From assembly GCA_013400115.1 (NCBI GenBank), contig VXBP01003494.1, forward strand, positions 186,001 to 250,000: a stretch of DNA of 64,000 nt, read 5' to 3'. The notes below the pieces were generated by a model. The model worked only from the letters and a program-made list of their open reading frames with translations. It was not told the origin of the DNA and searched no databases. Each line of letters opens with the position of its first letter. Within the stretch, counting starts at the first letter, position 1. Shown one piece after another: positions 37,201 through 52,200 of this stretch. Origin of the DNA: Rhinopomastus cyanomelas. Taxonomy: Eukaryota > Chordata > Aves > Bucerotiformes > Rhinopomastidae. Made by a program: the position numbers and the translations under genes.

Positions 37201-40200
37201 ATTAGTCACAAATAAGAGGACAAAACAAGGCAAAGCTAGTCACAGTGCATCTCACAGTAATGCATCAAAAGCCTCAAAACTCACAGCACTATCTCCTTTC
37301 TAGAATCTTGAACAATGTGAAAAAAATTCTTAACGACAGGACTAGTAATTCTGTTTTAAGCAGTACTATTTGCTTGTTTTTACTGTGAAATAAAAATACA
37401 CAAGTTTGAAGAGAGCGTTAGGAATACCTATTTCTAACAGGAATCTCCTGAAACACATAAGGTGTTTTTTAGCAGGTAAAAGCAATCTGCAATTTATCAT
37501 CAGACTTAACTGGCATCTGATCCAAACAGTGAAATGCAGTTACTCACAAGGTTCATTAATTTCAGTCCTTCCAAGAGTTTGCAGTTTTTGTTCTTCAGTC
37601 TGTGAGCTTCATCAATAATAACACACCGCCATTCAATTGCATTTAACTCTGGACACCCACCAAGAATCATTTCAAAAGTTGTGATAATGGCTTGGAATCT
37701 GTATGCGCCTCGAACGATGCGTCCCTAGAGATTCACCAACATAGAGCATTTGTTACAGTACCTCGAATACACTTGATTTAAAGATTCTGTTGTTGAAATT
37801 CCATCAAGCATCTGACACCAGATTTTACATTAGAAATGGTTTCCTCATCCCATCTGCATTTACTACATCTTTCTACCTCTGTAATTAATACTAATGAGCA
37901 GTTTTTCACAGCCACAAATCCAATATTGTCTAACCCACAGTAAAATGTTAACCACTTTGGAATTACAGATATAACCATCTCATAAATTTTTTTCACAATT
38001 CACATCTGGATAGGATCACATTTTTAACCCTGGAAAAGTCTGAAAGACCCTACAGTCAATCAATGAAAATATGTGACTGTAACACATTTAGCACTCACAG
38101 AGGAAGTAATAAAAGTATCACCTGAGTACTAAATTAACACTTCTTATCGAGTTTATTGTCTTCCATTGGTCTGACAAAGACAGTATGTAAGGCCTTCAAT
38201 AAGGCAGTACACAATAACTCACTAGAGAAACAAGATGCCATCATAATATTTAGCACTACTCAACCGTTTTCAACCGTATCTGTTTTGTGGAAATAACGTA
38301 ATAGTTTTTAAAAATATGTCTTTACATAAAATGTATAGAGAAAGTAAAAAAGCCCCTTTAGAGTCATCAGATTACAAAGGTTTTTCATGTCATTTAACTT
38401 GAGGCATTTCAGACCAAAAGCAAACTATACACAAAGCTGGTTTATGCCAGGAAGTCAGCAGCAACATGAAGGTAACAGAGCTTCACTGGCTGCAATTTTG
38501 TGTTCACTGCTCTTCAAATTCAAAACCCAGCTGCAACCATCTGCAAACACTTCATCACCACCTGAGTATCAGCGTCATCACACCGAACTGCAAAACTCCT
38601 CGGCACACTGACCCAACACACAGCTCCCCGCAAGCACTATCTACTCCGTAAGCATATGTGAAAGATTTCAGTAAGTAAAAAGCCTGATAAACACATTGCA
38701 ACATTGCAAGGTGCAGAATGCCTTTCACCAAGACATATCCACAGATAACATTGAGCATGCTTTTCATCACTACAACCTTGAACAGGTTTTTGTGTAGATT
38801 ACCACACACAAGTGACAATACCTGGGAGTCCCTGAAGTACATCTCGTACTGCTGAATCATCTGCCTGCTGATCATACTACCGTGATACACTACAACGTTA
38901 AGGTCAGTCCATGTGCGGAATTCTCTCTCCCAGTTTGTTATGGTAGATAGCGGAGCTATGATCAGAAAAGGTCCTCTTATACCAGCCAGGAGGATTTCAT
39001 AGAGAAATGTAATGGACTGAATGGTTTTGCCAAGACCCATTTCATCTGCTAAAATGCAGTTGCGCCTGAAAGTAAAACATATTTATTTGTTATCAACAAG
39101 AAGGTATGTCCACTAACGCTGTTACTCAAAAGGACAACTTATAAAAACAAAGCTAAAATAGATCACTGTAAAGCAATAGTCAAAACAGAGGCACTGTACA
39201 AGAACCTTGGAAATGTTCCTCAGTTATGGTGAAAGCACCAACTTAGGACACAAAAGCACAGGCTTTCAGGCATGTTTTGCTCTGGAAAAACCTAAGAATG
39301 GAATGCGTCATGATGTTCTTCTAGAAATCCACCTTTAAGTAAAGGGATGTGAATTATCAGATTTCCTACACGTACACGCACGTTGACAAAAGTGCTAGAA
39401 ACTGCTAAGAGTCCCTAGAATCACAGATGGAAAGGATCCCAGCTGCAATCACACTGGAGAGCACTAGAGCATCATCGGCGCATTTCTCATTTCCCAAATC
39501 CAGGCAGATGCACAGTACCAAATCACAACATGAAACATCACTAGGTGTTCACCCTCAGCTATACTACCAAGCCCTTCACTATGTTTGCCCAGATGCTCAC
39601 ACAGCTTTGCAGTGCCTGATTAAGAATTAAGCTTTTGCAGCTCATGACTCTCTACAGTAGGATGGTATGCTCACTGACACAGCACTGTAACGACAAGCAA
39701 CCGATAGTCTCGAAATAAAGCAAGCAGTGAGACTCATTATTAGAAATGACAGATACTCAAAAAATGCACAATTTTGGAAATCTTGAAAGTTATTTCCATT
39801 AATAATGTCATTTCCATTAATATGTCAAAGCTTTGGACTAATTCATGAATAAAAGTTAATTTTAGGTTACAATACAGAACACAATTATTTCTTAGCCTTA
39901 TTTTTTAAAGGGAGGTAATTTCATCTGAAACCCAAACCAATTCTAGACATTACTTTGAAAGATGCAAGTATTTTTCAGTTGGACTACAAATTCTAAAAGT
40001 TCATGCATTGAGTAAAGTTCTTTTTTCTCCCTCATAATCACTGAAAATTTACTTCCAGTTAGTAAACTTTCAGGAAACTTTTAGTTTTCTTCTTTTACGA
40101 GATTTTTCTTTTATTATTCTTATTGATAAATACGTGCTTGTACACCCAAAGGAAAATAAACTTGTTTTTTCTAGTTAGACCCTTTTAGCTATAAGCAGAG

Positions 40201-43200
40201 AAGATAAATTTAGCTAAACCTGTATTCAACCCCAGTAACAGTGATTCACTCCATATGCTTAAAATCTGCATTAGAAAACATTCCATGCATATACCTATTG
40301 TACCAGTTGAACAGAAGCCAGTTAAGTCCTTCCAATTGATATTCCCTGAGCTGATTGCCGTTTTTATATTCCCTGGACTGGTCTATCTTCTTCCAGCAGT
40401 TTGGAGGTGGTCGGTCCTTTAAGGGAAACATTAATACATTTGCACATTGGTTCATGCTTTATTTTTCCAAAACATTTTAAAGCACTGTTTCCTGAGTATA
40501 ACAATTGATTTAACAGCAATTATTCAGCCTTTATACTGGGAAGTATCATGTTAATATTACTAATTACTAGTCTGTGGAAAACTGTAATTTGTAATTCATT
40601 TAAAAAGTATTAATTTATACAAGACAAAAAATCTACAATATAACAATATCAAGTGACTAGTGACAGATTTCTAAACCTAGGCATACAAACAGCTTGGCAC
40701 TTGGCTTCAAGACTTCTTGTATTTGCATTTTGGAAGCTTTAAGAACAGCTGTCCTACAACCGGAGCCAATTTGGGAGTACTGAAATCCTGAGTCTAAGAA
40801 TCTCTGGATGCCCCTTCTGGAGGTTACCCCTTCAAGCAGTCTGCACAATGTACACTGAGCTTCTTTCAGCACTTGCCCAGGTCACTGCTGAACACTCAAT
40901 CTCAGGAATACAAAAATGTCACTTGTGTTTTAGTTCCCTGAATCAGTTTCACCAAGGGATTAGATGGAAGACAGTATCAGCATGTGATCATGATACAAAG
41001 GGCATGACAAAACACAATAACAGTATCAAGGTATTTCACCTTAATGTCCCTAGCTGAGAGGCAAATACATGCACATGCTCAAGCAAAATATTTTTAGTAA
41101 GAGCTTTTCTGATCAGCTGTACTTCCCCCTCCCTGCCGCCTCCCCGATACAGTTCTCAGTATTTATAAAAGCTTGCATTCCCTCTAGACTCACGCGGCCT
41201 TATCTGGCAGCCCTGAATTTTAAATTTGAATTTTATATCTCTTTACTGCCAACGTCAGCATCACCTGACACCAGGTCTCTGAGCAGCAGCAGCTTTCCCT
41301 CCCCAGCAGCTGTGGCTTCCTCCCCTCACCCACAAGCAACCATCTGTCCACTCCCCCACACATGGAGTAGCCGCACTCATGCTCGCAGGGCTGCCGTCAG
41401 CAAATACTTTCTTGTACTTGCGGGAGCCCGGAACAAAAAATACTTGTTGCTGGTGCTAAGACGACTGTCAGTTGTACAGCTGCACTTTAATCATCTTTTT
41501 CTCTCAAAGCCAAATAGGGTATGAGAGTATAAAAACCCTGCTTCCCACATGCCAAAATGGCAGGATTTTAAATAAATACTAGAAAAGTGAACTAAATATA
41601 AGATGAAGACATTAATCGTGACTACTGTCATCATCTGTAGATGGAGAGAACATTAAAATAAAACCTAAAGCCTACAAATTAAAACACTGCATGTTCGGTT
41701 ACATAAAATATTTACATAAGTTAGCACAAGCGTTGTACTACACCGAAATAGAACTATTTTGTTTTCTCCTGCTCTACGGGATAGAGTACTGATAATTAAA
41801 AGATAAAACACATTTCCTCATCACATGCATTTTTAATTCCTTGCAGCTAGCCCTTTATGACAAAAAGAAAAATAAAAGCAGGAAGCAATTATGGAATCTG
41901 TCTGACAGATCTCATTTGCCTATTTTCTTTGGTGCTGAAGCACAGGACTTAACTCTGTTCTTTATAAAAGGATGTTTATACTTTCATTCTGTTTTCTCCT
42001 TGTCTTAATGGTGTTTAGATTATCTGATAGCCAGCTTCAATGTGTTGCTCATCACTCGCAACCTCAGCAAGTTATAGCACTTGATAGTATTTCCTAAATA
42101 AACGTATTATTTTTAGAGAGTAACAGATAAGAGTATTTATCTACGCCTGCCTGAAAATATCATTCTTTGGTAACTAAGGCACACAGATTCTTTACACAAA
42201 ATGTCAGTAAGGCTTATGTTTTAACACACAGGTTTAAGGTTGGGACAAGCAAATCCAATTTGCTAAGACAAGTAAATTAGGTATAATTTTACCAATCTCC
42301 TCGAGTCAGGCCTGGAAGCTTGCAGTTGTTCAAATTCTTCTATTTTTGCTTGATCTACATCTTCTTTCAGCTCCCACGTACTGTCTTCATATGGCAACGA
42401 ACACCATTTTACTAAATAGTAAATAATAGGCTGCAGAAGAAAATTCTGAATGTTATCAGCTTTTAATTCAGTATACAGACTGTTAACATGCCTTGCTATC
42501 TGAGCAGCCAGCTCACACAACAGCTGCAAACAAAAGCACACTTCTGATACCTTTTCAAATACTTGTTCTGTGTTGATTCTTGTTAGCTACCTACATGTCC
42601 TTGGCCTCTTATATTCTGCCACTTGTTGTAGACCCCTGGAGTTCATGCCAATCCCACCTAACCATAAGTAAACCTCATTCTTAGGAAAGATAAATTACTA
42701 CATTTGCAATGTTTGTGGGAAAAGAGTGCAGAATTAAGTACAGAGGTGTTTGCAGAACTCCACCTGTCCTCTCCACATCAGGATACCAAAGCCTAAAACA
42801 AAGAGTTTGAATAATGCTACTCAAACAGAGGTCTTGTCAGCAAAACAGAAAGCTTCCCAAGTCTACTGGGCAGCACATAGAAAATTATAGGGAAAAACCA
42901 CAAATGATAAAACCAAACCAGATTACTTTATTCACACTCAGTAAATACATTTTTAAAACAAATGAGAATCCTCTCTCAAGCAGCTGGGGGAAGGTCTATG
43001 ACAACTATCATAACGACACATCTGCGCATACAATGAAAACCTGCTTTAGGAAGAATAGTGCAAAAACCACTGGGTCAAAGTCTACTCAATTGGCTATCCA
43101 GAATAACAGAGGACGTCCCTTGGCTATTCCAACAACCTTGTCAGTCTTTGTTCTCTGTTTTCTTTTCTGCATTTTCTAATCTCACGTTTCTGTTCTGCAG

Positions 43201-46200
43201 AGTAAACCTCTGCTGGGGAGCTATTAAGTTAAAAAGAAGTGTTTTGATAAATACAGAGGTAGAGGTCCACTGGTGGCTATCAAAACCTCTCTCAATCACT
43301 GGCTGCCTAAAGCCTAGGGACAGAGTTATGGAGGAAAAAGAAGCCACTACCGCCCTGCACTCGTGTGCTTTATTTCAGCAGTGACCCTACATCACTACCA
43401 GACACAGGATCAGCCTTTTGTCAGAACTCACAAGGCAATTATGAAACCTCACGATTACGTGAGTAACTCCCTAAGCTTTGCCTACAACCTATTAACATAG
43501 CACAAACACAAGCTACTTGAGCTCTAGTTTCTATTTCAAAATACACAGCTAGCACAGGAAATTACAAGACTGTCACGTCTCATTCAAATTAGCAGTGAAG
43601 TTTAAAATCATTAAAGTGATTCCTGTGTGACTTGGTGTAGGTGATCCTGCTCTGGTGGGGGGATTGGACTAGATGATCTTTCGAGGTCCCTTCCAATCCT
43701 TAATGATTCTCTGATACTCAGAAATCCACTAAAAATACGATTATCAAACACTACTTGGAGGTGTATCTTCTTGGCTTGCTTTAAGATGCATTTACCTCAC
43801 CAGTGTCCTTATCTTCACAGAGAGATACTTCTAATACCCGGTCTACTTCAACATAGTCAGGATTAAAAGGTTCTTCTTCCATCTGCAACGCAAGAGTAAT
43901 AAAATCAGTGCAGAGCCAAAAAAAAGCTGGCATGTACAAAGACTTGGTCTCATTGTACACAAAATTAACGTAGCAGTTAGAAACTCCTGAGGCTCTTGCA
44001 CACACCTTGAAGTCCACACACACCCTCAGCCAACCCCCGTTTTATTTTTGGGCAACTGGCACTGAAAAGGGATGTGAGATTAGAATTAGAAAATGCAGTC
44101 ATTTAATGCATTAGACAGCACTAATGAAGTGCTGTCTTGGGAAAGTCATAGAGAAACTTCCCATACTAACACAATCTTTCCCTTATAATCACCCTTATGT
44201 TGTTACCCAAATCTTATCTAAGTCAGAGTAGTTCAGTAACCACAGAATATTTGCTCTTAAAACCACATTTAACAAACATCACCCTACTGAAGTCAAAAGC
44301 ACAACTCCAACGGACAACTTTTAGTTCCCAATATGAGACTGTTCTATTTAACAGCACACTACTAATCACAATTCTACAAGGGGAAAAAAAGCTTATGTAA
44401 TTGTTTTTTTCATACTCACATCTGCAAAAAAGTGAGCTCTTTGTGCTTGCCTTAGTTTAAATCGTTTTATTTTCTGCTGGATTCTTTTATCCTTTAAAAG
44501 CTGTTGTTCTGTGGCCCACTCACAGTGGAGATAAGAGCTGAAATTACAGATACTAACATTAACATATCAGTGAAAGCAAACATATTATTAACGAACATAA
44601 TGTATTTTATAAAACAGAATTCCACTTAAAAAATTAGCATTTGCTCATTTTAGAAAGAATTCACTACAAAGATCAAAGATTTATTCCTCCAAATTATCAT
44701 CTAACAGCATCTAGCTTAGGCTTTGGTTTTAATTTCATGTGTCCTAAGACGAGAAACAAGCATAACAAGTGAGCTGAAATAAATCAAACTTAGTATCTAA
44801 CACCCCTATCAGAAAGCACCCAGAAATGTAAAGTACTTAATAGATAATATCTAACTCTTTCATGTTCTTCATACAAACATCTCTTCTCAGGTACTGCTGA
44901 ACTACATAGCTGAGCCTATTCACACACCACAGAGGAGCACCAGAAGCCATGGCAAAAAGGAGCATCTCATCAGTCTGGGCTCAGAGAGAAAGGGAAGCAT
45001 GAGCACCAGTACCGATACCATCTACCTGCATCCAAGTGAGCCTTTCTGAAGTTAAACTCATTTGACATAAGTACATGTATTTTCCCCTCACACCTCCCTT
45101 TTCATATATTTTCCTCACTTTTTAAGCTTTCTAAAGATATGCTACAAATAAAGAAGAGCTATCACGGAGTATTAGTCATTATAGGATTAAGAGACTTCAC
45201 TCTTTCAGAAAAAAAAAAAGAGCTACATGGTCACCAGAAATGTGAATCCAGAGTCTCAGAAATTACATTTATTCAAAAAAATCATGACATTATTAATACA
45301 TGTAAAATTAAAAATGTGCTTGTATTTTTAAGATCAAGAACAGAGCAGTGACAGAAAGGCAGATCACAGAATCATTGAATGGTCTGGACTGGAAGGGACC
45401 TTAAAGATCATCTACTTCCAAAGCCCCTGCCATGAGCCCAATCCAACCTGGCCTTGAACACTTCCAGGGATGAAGCAGCCACAGCCTCCCCAGGCAACCT
45501 GTTTCAGTGCCTCAGCGAAAAGAATTATCTCCTCATATCTAATTTAAATTAGATAGATTTCATATAATAAACAGATATGGAATTTAAAACAGAAAAAAAA
45601 AAAATTATTTTTCTTCATTGTTTCTTTACTTCCTGCTTCCGATATAAAACCATTTCTATGGCTAGAGGGATTTTTTTCCCTTTAAAACAGTAACACCAAC
45701 TCATACACCAACCTCTCCTAAACCTATGTTAAAGCATAGCTACTCTAGATTCACAAAAGAGCTGTCATTTAAATACGTGAACATCCTCAGGCACTGAGCC
45801 TCTGCTTAATTTAATAACTCCTTGAAAAATTGTGGGTTTTGGCAATAATGACTATCATCTTACTGGTCAGTGCTGGTTTCACAATACTCATAAGGTAACA
45901 TTTATTAATAACAATAGAGTGTAGATTCTTAGCAATATAAGTATTGAATCTGTGAAGAAAAATGTGAAAATATTACAAAATCAGGTTACAAATAAACTTC
46001 AAATGATACAAAACCGTAGTACATTAATGTTTCTTTGCATTTAGTCAAGACCTCCAATGCAACAAGTTTTTAATACTTACTAGTTCTTGTATTTTACAAA
46101 AAACTCTTCTGTTTCCACTGTCATCCCAGCAGATATCTAGAAAAAGGAAATACAGTGAAAATGTAAAACGATGACTACAAACCCCTTCTTCAAAGGTTCT

Positions 46201-49200
46201 AAATCCCTTCTGAAGCAACTTTACTCCACGACAATCACTTACTTCTTTCTTTATTACCCTGGAGGACAGGATTTTGTCTACAATTGCTGCATCTTCTTCA
46301 CTTGGATTTTCCTATAAATGCCGGAAAACAGTGACATAAATAGTAGTAAATGCTCTCTCTTCAAACTGATCAGACTTAAAAACCTTCAAACCAAGAGCAA
46401 CAATAAAGGCAAATTTGACCTCTACCATTAACATTCCCAGTACCAGTCAGAGTAGAATTTAAAACGCAGGTGTATATTTAAAGAGAAATACATGCGAAGT
46501 ACAGCAAGTCTGGCACTTCTGAAGAGCATCAGATGCTACACTCATCTGCCAAAGACACTCTGAGTGCAAGCAGGGGTGATTCTGATGCATTCCAGACATT
46601 CTGACTGTGCATGCCCTGCCGAGTTGCTCTCAAGCAATGCACACACTGAGAATTCCACCACACAGATATGAAGAAATAAGTACTCCAGCAGACAGGTTAA
46701 AAGAAATTAATAAAACCAGCAAGTGTCAAAATCAGGTGACTAAGTTCACTATGAACATAGATAACACACATGTAGCGCAATCAGATAGGCAAGGCCATGC
46801 CTGGAAATTCCAGCAGGGTTTAGCTATGACACAGGCTCCTTTACTCTATCAAGACACCAATACTGTGATCCCAGAGATGAAAAGCCAATCTTTATGCTTC
46901 CTCTAATAAAAAGTCTCCCTCCTACTTGTCTGATTTACTCCTAATCATACAGTCTTCTCCACTCCTTACAAGTTTGTTGCTTCTTCAAGCATCTTATGAA
47001 CACATTTTTCCCGACACTTTAGCTACCCAGAATGGCTCAACAGTCAGTGTGAACAGGTACCAGAGCTGGAATACATGGAACAGTGAAGTCTAAACCTGAA
47101 GGAGGATTATGCTTTTCTATGATCTTGATAAGCAGAGAGTCCCATAGGTTCAAGTAATTTCATAGTTCTGGACAGTGAACTAACATTTAACACAGCTGTT
47201 TCTTCCAGTACTCAAAATGTTAGCAAGACGTCGCATTAAATAAACTATGCCTTAGTGATAATAATGTGTTGCTTCCCAGTTATGAGCTTCATTCAGTGAA
47301 CTGCTCGACACAAACAGCAAGCTGTAACTGCAGCACGAGCGAGTTTTCACTTACCACAAACAACTGTAAAGGCTGTTCAGCAGGTAAAGGGGCAGAATTC
47401 TTTTTAATTTTCACAGAAACTTTAGGTTCTTCTTCTGGTTGTTTTCCTTCACCCTCTTCAGCATACTTTTTCCTTTTAACTTGACGATTTGATCTTCTTT
47501 TCTGTATGCAGGAGAACAAATTAAAAGTTTTATCAAACACTTCCACTACCATGAACTATAAGTTTGGAAGACTCTAAGCAATGTTTTAGCTGTATCAAGG
47601 CCAAAAGCCAACATCTGCTTGAAAACAAAAAGCACGTGAATCAGAGGGGCAGCAGTAATTATTTAATATTCCTGAACGTATCAAATTATTTACTATTCCT
47701 ATATGGATCAAATGTAGAATTTTTTATTTTTTAAACACCAGCTAGGAGCAACACAGAAACACAGAACACCTGGGATTGGAAGGGACCTCTAAAGATAAAT
47801 TCAAATAAATTCACCACCAGTCTTTTACTGAATTTACAGGCTACCATTATTGTACGTTTTCCTCTTTTTTGTAAAATTTAATTGGTTGTTATTGAGATGG
47901 GATTCTCTACAAAGGTAATTTGTATGTCTGAATCTGACTGATCAACATGTAGTTAATCGATGGTGTAGCTACTTGAACATATTAACCAGTCATTTAGCAA
48001 TAGGAAAACTCACAAAGTCCCTTTTGCACCTTGTCAATTGACCAGTTTACCCTCAGAAGAGGGGTTTTTATAGAAGGGAAATGATAAAGCAATTCTTTTC
48101 CAACCTGACCTACTGACTTTCACAGCCTAACTGTGTTGAAGTCCTGACTGGACTTTAAAGTACAGAACTCACTGACTCAGTGGAACACGAATAGGTGTTC
48201 CATGCTACTTCAGACAGCTTCTGCACTGACAAAGAAATAAAACAAGAAGACCAAACTACCTTCCAGGGTTGCAAGCAACATAGAATCACAATCATAGAGT
48301 GTGTTGGGCTGCAAAAGACCTTTGAAGTCCACTAGTTCAAATCCCTGCAGTGAGCAGAGACGTATTTAGATCAGGTTGCTCAGAGCCCCATCAAGCCTGA
48401 ACATATTCCATTAGGCAAGATTTCTCTCCCCCAGTACAGAGCAATTTCAGCCTGCTGGAAGAGGCATCTTTGACACAAGGTACAGCGCTCAGTACAGCAC
48501 CTGTGCCATACTACACCCTTCTTGGTCTTTGCACTGAGGTGTCATGGCGAGGGCCCAGTAACTTTGCCAAAAGAGAGCTGCTGACAGTCCTTTGCAACGA
48601 GGCAAAGTGCAGGCTAACCCGTACCGAACACAAGTAATGCCAGATAACCAACACGGCATTGCGACAGCCTACTCTGACCTATCCCCAAAAGCTGTCAGTG
48701 GATGACATCACAGCACACTGCAGGCATCTTAAAAATTCACTTTTACATTGGAAAAAAGCCACCCCAAAAGCAAAGCAACCCAAAATTTATTTTGTCCCTT
48801 CTCTTGTGGAAATTAAACTATTAGCCTTCTTCCACTAGAAGTTATTTTATGCAAAACCAAACCATTAGCTTTCACAGAATCACAGAATACTAAGGATTGG
48901 AAGGGATCTCAAAAGATCATCTAGTCCAATCCCCCGGTCAGAGCAGGATCACCTAGATCTAGTCACACAGGAACATGTCCAGGCAGGTCTTAAACATCTC
49001 CAGAGAAGGAGACTCCACAACCCCCCTGGGCAGCCCTTTCCAGTGCTCTGTCACCCCCACCATGAAGAGGTTCCTTCTCATATTGATGTGGAACCTCCTA
49101 TGTTCCAGCTGACACCCATTGCCCCTTGTCCTATTATTGGATGACACTAAGAAGAGCCTGGCTCCATCCTCCTGACACCTGCCCTTTCCATATTTATAAA

Positions 49201-52200
49201 CATGAATGCTGTCAACCCTCAGCCTCCTTTTCTTCCAAGCTAAAGAGACCCAGCTCCCTCAGCCTTTACTTATCAAGCAGATGTTCCACTCCCTTCATCA
49301 TCTTTGTGGCTCTGCACTGGACTCTCTCCCGCAATCCTCTGTCCTTCTGCAACTGAAGGGCCCAGAACTAGACACACAATTTCAGATGTGGTCTCACCAG
49401 GGCAGAGTAGAGGGGAACAAGAAGCTCTCTCAATCTACTAACCACTCCCCTTCTAATCCACCTCAGGATGCCATTGGTCTTCTTGGCCGCAAAGGCAAAT
49501 TGCTGGCTCATGATCATCCTGCTGACCACCAGAACCCCCAGGTCTCTTTCTCCTACACTGGTCTCCAACAGATCAGTCTCCAACCTATTTTGGTACCTGG
49601 GGTTCTTGCCCAGATGCAAGACTCTAGATTGCCCTTGTTACATTTCATTCAGTTTCTCCCTGCCCAACGCTCCAGCCTGACCCGGTCCCACTGAATGGCA
49701 ACAAATTGCAAAACTATGGATGAATGCAAAGAAGGATTAAGAACCAAGTTCACTCATTTTTTTTTCTTCATTTTTCAAAACTTAATAAGGCATTACCTCA
49801 TGCTTTCTGTCCCTGTCTTTTCTTAAAGCATGAAGATGAACAAAACATCATGACCATATGTTCTCCAACAAATTAACACGCAACCTGAGTAGCTTGAAAA
49901 TAACCCTTGTTATTTCTTTGAGCTGAGAAGCACGGTCATCAACAAATGCTCTAAGGCACAAATTAAAGTAGCACTGCACATTTTTCCAAGAAATAAATCA
50001 ACATATTTAGGGAAAACACTGTGAAACTAAGCATACAAAATCAATTAAAGGGGAAAAAAACACCAAATAAAACTGCCCCCCAGAGCACAGAAATACACAG
50101 CTTTTTGTAACAGGGAAACACATTAAGAAAATGTTGAAAACTACAGAGAATGTATTAAAGAAATAAAGCAACTTCGGTCTTTACTGCTATGCTCCTCCCA
50201 AACTTCTTCAAAGATAGATGTGGCCATGCTGTGACACCCTGCAGTTTTGGAACAGTTGCCTCATGAGGAACAGCTGAGAGCTATGGGCCTGTTTAGCCTG
50301 AAGGAGACTGAGGGGAGACCTTATTACTCTCTACAACTACCTAAAAGGAGGATGTAGAGAGGCAGGGGTTGGTCTGTTCTCCCTAATGGCCAGTGACAGG
50401 TCATGGGCAATTTGCCTTAAGCTGTATCAAGGGAGGTTTCAGGCTGGACATCTGGATGAATTTCTCTACTGAAAGGGTTGTCAGGCATTGGAACAGCCTG
50501 CCCAGGGAGGGGGCTGAGTCATCATCCCTGGAGGTATTGAAGAGAAGGGTAGATGATCTGATGGGGGACAGGGTTTAGTAGCAGTGATAAGGCTAGGAAA
50601 AGGTTGGACTTTATGACCTTGAAGGTCCACTCTAGCCAAAACTATTCTATGACTCTAATTGTCTTCTAGTCCGTGCCACCTCTAATCTCTATTCCCTTCA
50701 CATTGCTATGAGGTGATTTCACAATACTCTCCATTCTGCTGCACCAGAATTGGAAGTGACCCTTGGTGTGCTAAAAATCAAGTATCCCAAAAGCAACAAA
50801 AAAAAGGAAATGAATCTCAGTCCTTTTATTGTATTTGTTGGCCTACAAGTTTATACCTATCTGATGTTACAGTGCTTCAGGACTGCTAAACTTGCTTTCA
50901 ATTCCCTCAGTCTACCAAATGGACTTCTTATGCCAAGGCAAATTTCCTGAGAAACAAGTAATTTCATACTCCCTTTCAGGTAACCTTTACATAAAACAAG
51001 GCATTACTTAAGTTAATAAAAAGTCACTCTGAGAAATTACTGCTGGTCCATTTTTCCCCAGCATTATTATCTGTGGAACACTAAAGGTCAGTTTGGCAGT
51101 TGTAATTGTTTTCTGACATTGTCAACAAATAGTGCAATGAATTTTTACTCAACACCACCTCATTTTGAACATTTATTTAATCTCTGTGGACAATGCCACA
51201 GGATAGAAACCTATGCATTTCCAGCATAAAACATTACTTGTCGTGCGAGTTTGCCTGAAAGCAGGAAGGTTATAATTCTGTTACTGACATGCACGTAAAT
51301 ATGATATAATCTCTTACAAACAGTTCATACTACTTTGTGCATTAGTTTTGTAAATAATAAGCTACGCTACCATTATATCAGGGCAATCTAGGAAAATAAG
51401 CGCAGAAAGTAAGTTACAAGGGAGACACTCCTCAAGGGACTGCCTTCAGAGTGTTCCACAAGCAACCAGAGCCCATCAGCATATTTATCATTGCTCCCTT
51501 CAGATCCAACACTGCAAGAAATCAACTCTATGATTCCATGATTCTTTCTGTTTCTACAGAAGCAGAGCTCAGAAAAAGTGGAAAAGCTTGAAACAAGCCT
51601 TTTAAATGTTCTCAAACAGCCAATTTCACAGATAAATATCCCTTTTTCCCCACAAAGTCCGACAAAGCCACAGAACCACAGAGGTAGTGAGGCTAGAAAA
51701 AACCTCTGAGCAAATCCACCGCAGCCCATGACCTAACAGCACCTTAGCAACCAGACCAGGACACTAAGGGCCACAACCAGTCTGCCCTTAAACACCTCCA
51801 GGGATGGCGACTCCGCTACTGCCCTGGACAGTTCATTCGAGGGTCTGATTGCCCTTTCCATGAGGAAGGGCTTCCTAATATCCAACCTAACCTTCCCCTG
51901 GCAGCTTCAGGCTCTGCCCTCTTGTCCAGGTGCCAGCTGTCCGGGAAAAGAGCCCAACCCCCACCTGACTGCAACCTCCCTTCAGAGAGTTGTAGGGAGA
52001 AGCCAAGGTCACCCCTGAATCTCTTCTTCTACAGGCTGAACACCCCCAGCTCCCTCAGACGAGCCCAGCACTGCCCCCCGTAGTCAAGGGGAGGCCACAT
52101 CAGTGCGCAGTATAGGGAGAGGATTATGTCCTTAGTTCTGTGCTCAGGTCTAATTGCCAGCTCAACAGATATCTCAAATGTATGGCCTTCTGTACTGAAG

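Larger units (their letters stand above)
29129..40294 (-). other. CHD9 introns between W9 and W18
   Basis: The introns of the ATPase region. CR1 at 30427 and 34995 only. The intron 32661-34572 includes a CpG-retaining block (33361-34440) of unknown origin. Nothing was recognised in 30995-31534, 31703-32464, 36286-36763, 36908-37547, 37725-38821 or 39066-40294. Confidence 0.65.

Noticed and set aside
39410..39470. TAGAATCACAGATGGAAAGGATCCC-like text considered as another CR1 tip (part quoted)
   Set aside because: The match is limited to the first words and does not continue into CR1 sequence.
49206..49694. 162-codon plus-strand frame
   Set aside because: Antisense of a CR1 LINE; diagnostic CR1 blocks are present on the other strand.
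51525..51550. CTATGATTCCATGATTCT considered as a plus-oriented CR1 end
   Set aside because: No CR1 body precedes it, so it cannot be supported beyond the octamer-like words.
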